NCBI GenBank assembly: GCA_937974295.1
Contig: CALBWN010000023.1
Location: 1-14,485, forward strand
DNA length: 14,485 nucleotides
Direction of reading: 5' to 3'
Origin: an uncultured Candidatus Saccharibacteria bacterium
GTDB lineage: Bacteria > Patescibacteriota > Saccharimonadia > Saccharimonadales > Saccharimonadaceae
Made by a program: the position numbers and the translations under genes. The notes below the pieces were generated by a model that worked only from the letters and a program-made list of their open reading frames with translations, was not told the origin of the DNA and made no database searches. Positions 11,955 to 14,485 of this stretch are shown one piece after another (position 1 is the stretch's first letter; each line of letters begins with the position of its first letter).

Positions 11955-12452
11955 ATGAAGCAGCGTATGATTAGATTTTGGCTTGGGTTATTTCAGGCGA
12001 TTTTTCCAGAGCATCTGCGGCACGATCCTGCGTATTGGCGGCGTCTTGCGCTTGGTATCGTCGTAACGTTCTTGATCATCACGCAGCTTTTTACCTTTGA
12101 GAAGTTTGCTGATATCACGAGCGGGTGGCATGTGGCTGGCGGGGGAGTGGTAGCTGCTCTCTTGGCTGGCGTATTGCCGCTGCTTGAGCTGGGTGGCTTG
12201 CCATTTTTACTCTCGATGGATATGTCGCGAGGGTCACGCTGGGTTTCGCAGGCATGCCTACTTGCAGTCAGTGCAGCGTGGTTTGGTGTGGCGCTGTGGT
12301 GTTTTCTCGCTGTGCCAATGAGTGAATCGGGCCTCTTTGGGGCGACCTTACCACTGCTCAATGGTTGGTGGACGGTAGTATTCACGGGCTTACTTGGCGT
12401 GGCGGTGGTGCTTGTGGTGCGCGAAGCAAATAGCTCAAAAATCCACTCGTGA
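11955..12452 (+). CDS. Four-helix integral membrane protein, function unknown
   Basis: This 165-residue protein is not recognised. A positively charged N-terminus (KQRMIRFW ... YWRR) precedes four hydrophobic segments at about 31-48, 63-87, 98-120 and 138-156, with a short soluble tail REANSSKIHS. The basic start suggests a cytoplasmic N-terminus. Glu78 in LLELGGLP and several Gly residues in helix 2 are the only polar or flexible points in the membrane. There are no catalytic or transporter motifs that I know. The gene stands alone between the trmD terminator and its own terminator at 12538-12561, and starts directly at its promoter without an SD. Confidence 0.75.
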   Translation: MKQRMIRFWLGLFQAIFPEHLRHDPAYWRRLALGIVVTFLIITQLFTFEKFADITSGWHVAGGGVVAALLAGVLPLLELGGLPFLLSMDMSRGSRWVSQACLLAVSAAWFGVALWCFLAVPMSESGLFGATLPLLNGWWTVVFTGLLGVAVVLVVREANSSKIHS

Positions 12453-12537
12453 TTAATGAACGATCAGCCTAGAGTGCCTCAATAGTAAAAATTCGCTATT
12501 AGCTATTAATTATCACATCTCCTCTACACCCCCGAGG

Positions 12538-12561
12538 AGCACCACTGTAGTCGGTGCTTTT
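12538..12561 (+). terminator. Intrinsic terminator after the four-helix protein gene
   Basis: AGCACC (12538-12543) pairs with GGTGCT (12553-12558), extended inside by ACT/AGT with one bulged C, followed by TTTT. The stretch 12562-12713 that follows shows no gene; it has a GATCAA-CT-TTGATC palindrome at 12605-12618. Confidence 0.7.
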
Positions 12562-12713
12562 CGAGAGTATTAGATTTCAGCGCTGGGTCGAAATATCGCA
12601 GTCCGATCAACTTTGATCTGTCAGAAAAATAAAAAACTGAAGAGCTAATGCTCAAAATAGGCAAAACCCGAGTGAGGGCGTGATCGAACAGATATCCCAA
12701 ATAAAGTCGCGAT

Positions 12714-12744
12714 AAAAAATTACCAGCCGACAAAAGGCTGGTAA
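12714..12744 (-). terminator. Intrinsic terminator of tRNA-Gln
   Basis: On the minus strand TTACCAGCC (12744-12736) pairs perfectly with GGCTGGTAA (12728-12720) over a 7-base loop and is followed by a run of T residues to 12714. It lies 11 bases after the tRNA 3' end. Confidence 0.9.
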
Positions 12745-12755
12745 CAATGATAACT

Positions 12756-12830
12756 TGGCTGGGCCGGAGGGATTCGAACCCCCGAATGCCAGGACCAAAA
12801 CCTGGTGCCTTACCACTTGGCGACGGCCCA
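12756..12830 (-). tRNA. tRNA-Gln (anticodon TTG)
   Basis: On the minus strand this is a full cloverleaf: acceptor TGGGCCG paired with CGGCCCA, anticodon stem CCAGG/CCTGG around the loop TTTTGGT (anticodon TTG, reading CAA), and the T-arm with GGTTCGAATCC. The T1-A72 first pair is typical of tRNA-Gln. Discriminator G73 and an encoded CCA (12758-12756) are present. It has its own promoter and terminator. Confidence 0.97.
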
Positions 12831-12850
12831 TCACTGCGTGGCGCCTCCGT

Positions 12851-12879
12851 ATTGTACCATGCTTGCGAGAGTGGATCAA
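12851..12879 (-). promoter_or_regulatory. Promoter of tRNA-Gln
   Basis: On the minus strand TTGATC (12879-12874), a 17-base spacer and TACAAT (12856-12851) with an extended TGG. The +1 would be about 12844, 14 bases before the tRNA. The stretch 12880-13053 beyond it shows no gene I can support. Confidence 0.75.
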
Positions 12880-13053
12880 TAGTGCGTAGTTTGTCGGGGC
12901 TGTGCTTTATTTTAAATGTAGAGACTCTGTGATTGATCGACTTTTGGTGGGTTACGGTGTTGCTGAATAAAAATAACAACAAATTGCTCCGACCACAGTC
13001 ACATGCTTCATATAACAGAGGTCGTGCCAGTGTACTCGTTGTGAATATCACGC

Positions 13054-13082
13054 TTGACCCACAGTATATAGAGTAGTATAGT
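13054..13082 (+). promoter_or_regulatory. Promoter of nrdD
   Basis: TTGACC (13054-13059) and TATAGT (13077-13082) are 17 bases apart, giving +1 near 13089 and a leader of about 117 bases. Two NrdR-box-like sites overlap and follow this promoter. Confidence 0.7.
13059..13074 (+). promoter_or_regulatory. NrdR box 1 (candidate)
   Basis: CCACAGTATATAGAGT matches the NrdR consensus aCaCwAtATaTwGtgT at 13 of 16 positions. It fills most of the spacer between the -35 and -10 of the nrdD promoter, where a bound repressor would block RNA polymerase. Confidence 0.65.
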
Positions 13083-13091
13083 GCATAGTAA

Positions 13092-13107
13092 GCGCTATAT
13101 ATGGTGT
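13092..13107 (+). promoter_or_regulatory. NrdR box 2 (candidate)
   Basis: GCGCTATATATGGTGT matches the NrdR consensus at 13 of 16 positions. Its start is 33 bases after that of box 1, about three helical turns, near the usual 31-32 base spacing of paired NrdR boxes. It lies just after the predicted +1. Confidence 0.65.
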
Positions 13108-13162
13108 CTATGACACTAGTAACCGATGCTTGCACAATCATAAAAAACAAGGATAAACACTC

Positions 13163-13195
13163 ATGCCGTGGCGCACGTGCTGCTACGGCAAGTAA
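13163..13195 (+). CDS. Possible leader peptide MPWRTCCYGK upstream of nrdD
   Basis: A ten-codon ORF with AAGGA about nine bases before its ATG ends in TAA ten bases before the nrdD ATG. It contains two adjacent Cys codons. Its first part lies in a hairpin, TGCCGT (13164-13169) with ACGGCA (13185-13190), and the nrdD Shine-Dalgarno GGGGAGG starts right after the stop, an arrangement suited to translational coupling. It may be chance; nothing but position supports it. Confidence 0.35.
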   Translation: MPWRTCCYGK

Positions 13196-13205
13196 GGGGA
13201 GGGAT

Positions 13206-14485
13206 ATGTATCACACAATTACCAAACGCGATGGGCGCATCGTGGCATTTGACGACACAAAAATTATGGCAGCAATCGAACGAGCTGGCCTGGAGACGGG
13301 TGAGTTTGCTGAGGAAGAGGCCTATCAGTTAGCTCAGGCGGCGATTGCCCAGGCGCAGCAGACTATAGCGGATGATACACTCACCGTGGAGCAGATGCAG
13401 GATGCGGTAGAGGATACCTTGCTGCGGTCGCCATATAAAAAGACCGCCAAGGCGTACATTATTTATCGCGATCAGCATCAAAAGCTGCGCGAGATTGCTG
13501 CGAGTGCACATGTCGACCTGATTGACCAATATTTGCTCAAGCTTGACTGGCGGGTTAATGAAAACTCCAACATGGGCTACAGCCTCCAGGGCCTTAACAA
13601 CTACATCTCAAGTGAGGTGAGCAAAACCTACTGGCTAAATAAAATCTACAGCCCAGAGATTGGTCGCCTTCATCGGTCGGGCGACCTCCATATTCACGAT
13701 CTCAACCTTGTGAGTGTGTATTGTGTGGGCTGGGACTTGATGGATCTGCTCCGGCAGGGTTTTACTGGTGTGCCAAACAAGATTTCGTGCAAGCCAGCGC
13801 GGCATTTTCGCACGGCGCTGGGTCAGGTCGTGAATTACTTCTATACACTGCAGGGCGAAGCGGCTGGTGCTCAGGCCTTTAGCAATTTTGACACCTTGCT
13901 TGCACCATTTATTCGGGCAGATGGGCTAACGTACGATGAGGTGAAGCAGGGGCTGCAAGAATTCATCTTTAATGTTAATGTGCCAACACGTGTTGGCTTC
14001 CAAACGCCGTTTACGAATATCACGCTTGACCTCGAATGCCCTAAACATATGGCGGGCACACCAGTGATCATTGGCGGAGAGATGCAAGAGAGTAACTACG
14101 GTGATTACCAGGATGAAATGAATACCTTCAATCGGGCACTGCTTGAGGTGATGACGGAGGGTGATGCCAACGGACGGGTCTTTACTTTTCCGATTCCGAC
14201 GTATAATATCACAGCTGATTTCGACTGGGATAATCCTGTGATTGACAACCTGTGGGAAGCCAGCGCAAAATACGGTATTCCATACTTTAGTAACTTTGTC
14301 AATAGTGATATGAGCCCAGAGGACGCGCGCAGTATGTGTTGCCGCCTGAGGATTGATAATCGTCAACTGGAGTATCGTGGTGGTGGGCTGTTTGGGAGTA
14401 ACCCAATGACGGGGTCAGTTGGTGTGGTGACGATTAATTTGCCTCGCTTGGCGCTGAAATCGAGTGACGAAGCAGCCTTTCGCAC
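13206..14485 (+). CDS. nrdD: Anaerobic (class III) ribonucleoside-triphosphate reductase, 5' part
   Basis: NrdD is an oxygen-sensitive glycyl-radical enzyme that makes dNTPs from NTPs under anaerobic conditions. The window holds the first 426 residues. Residues about 3-92 form an ATP-cone, the allosteric activity domain (KRDGRIVAFDDTKIMAAI ... AYIIYRDQH). The catalytic barrel begins with ENSNMGYSLQGLNNYI, then RLHRSGDLHIHDLN and SVYCVGWDL with the first active-site cysteine (C173). SMCCRLRID (377-384) carries the second conserved cysteine, and RGGGLFGSNPMTGSVGVVTINLPRLA follows. The C-terminal glycyl-radical and zinc regions, and any nrdG activase gene, lie beyond the edge. The start is supported by GGGGAGG immediately before it and by family alignment. 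The frame has no stop within the window. Confidence 0.96.
   Translation, partial: MYHTITKRDGRIVAFDDTKIMAAIERAGLETGEFAEEEAYQLAQAAIAQAQQTIADDTLTVEQMQDAVEDTLLRSPYKKTAKAYIIYRDQHQKLREIAASAHVDLIDQYLLKLDWRVNENSNMGYSLQGLNNYISSEVSKTYWLNKIYSPEIGRLHRSGDLHIHDLNLVSVYCVGWDLMDLLRQGFTGVPNKISCKPARHFRTALGQVVNYFYTLQGEAAGAQAFSNFDTLLAPFIRADGLTYDEVKQGLQEFIFNVNVPTRVGFQTPFTNITLDLECPKHMAGTPVIIGGEMQESNYGDYQDEMNTFNRALLEVMTEGDANGRVFTFPIPTYNITADFDWDNPVIDNLWEASAKYGIPYFSNFVNSDMSPEDARSMCCRLRIDNRQLEYRGGGLFGSNPMTGSVGVVTINLPRLALKSSDEAAFR

Noticed and set aside
12605..12618. Palindrome GATCAA-CT-TTGATC
   Set aside because: It is short and AT-rich, not placed at any recognisable promoter, and can be chance.
12524..13150. 208-codon open frame on the minus strand covering the tRNA-Gln region
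   Set aside because: It runs across a tRNA, its promoter and terminator and the nrdD promoter, and its translation is low-complexity without family features.
1..14485. UGA recoding as in some other CPR lineages
   Set aside because: TGA ends nusB and the four-helix protein gene at positions where family length or the following terminator supports a real stop.
1..14485. CRISPR arrays, transposons, integrases or phage genes
   Set aside because: No regularly spaced repeats, transposase-like proteins or attachment-site duplications at the tRNAs could be seen.

Overview
The window looks like a core-genome stretch of a small, host-associated or fermentative anaerobe of the Candidate Phyla Radiation. 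Saccharibacteria (TM7) is my best guess, from the style of the proteins: a 50-residue cysteine-free L32, a MurF-like ligase without its N-terminal domain, short ribosomal and tRNA enzymes, and anaerobic NrdD. This assignment is inference. TGA is used as a normal stop (for example the nusB stop at 7011-7013), so the genetic code is standard and the UGA-recoding CPR groups are unlikely.

Layout. 1-32: the 5' half of a tRNA on the minus strand (probably Ala). 112-2884: a Mur-ligase-family gene and a single-pass membrane protein of unknown function. 2975-5440: leuS. 5612-6091 (minus): a low-GC orphan gene resembling DUF6392-type immunity proteins. 6349-8270: rpmF, nusB, a Nudix hydrolase overlapping nusB, and rnc, reading as one operon. 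8382-9519: rpsP and a khpA-like KH gene, each with its own promoter, then a possible small structured RNA ending at a strong terminator (9607-9632). 9833-10576: a CPBP-family membrane protein flanked by imperfect repeats. 10666-10992 (minus): a small protein with a C-terminal membrane segment. 11095-11751: trmD. 11955-12452: a four-helix membrane protein. 12756-12830 (minus): tRNA-Gln(TTG). 13206 to the window end: the first part of nrdD.

How the parts relate. Most genes serve translation and RNA maturation (leuS, rpmF, nusB, rnc, rpsP, khpA, trmD, tRNAs). The usual rpsP-khpA-rimM-trmD-rplS cluster is broken up here: rimM and rplS are absent and a CPBP gene lies between khpA and trmD.

The main findings are regulatory. 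(1) Six genes have an extended -10 element (TGn plus a TATAAT-like hexamer) only 6-10 bases before the start codon and no Shine-Dalgarno sequence, which predicts leaderless mRNAs; for leuS, the CPBP gene and the gene at 10992 this also moves the start codon. (2) nrdD has a promoter with two NrdR-box-like sites about three helical turns apart, plus a short Cys-Cys leader ORF inside a hairpin just ahead of the gene. (3) A candidate small RNA with its own promoter lies immediately downstream of khpA, a gene for an RNA-binding protein. I see no CRISPR array, insertion sequence, transposase or phage gene.
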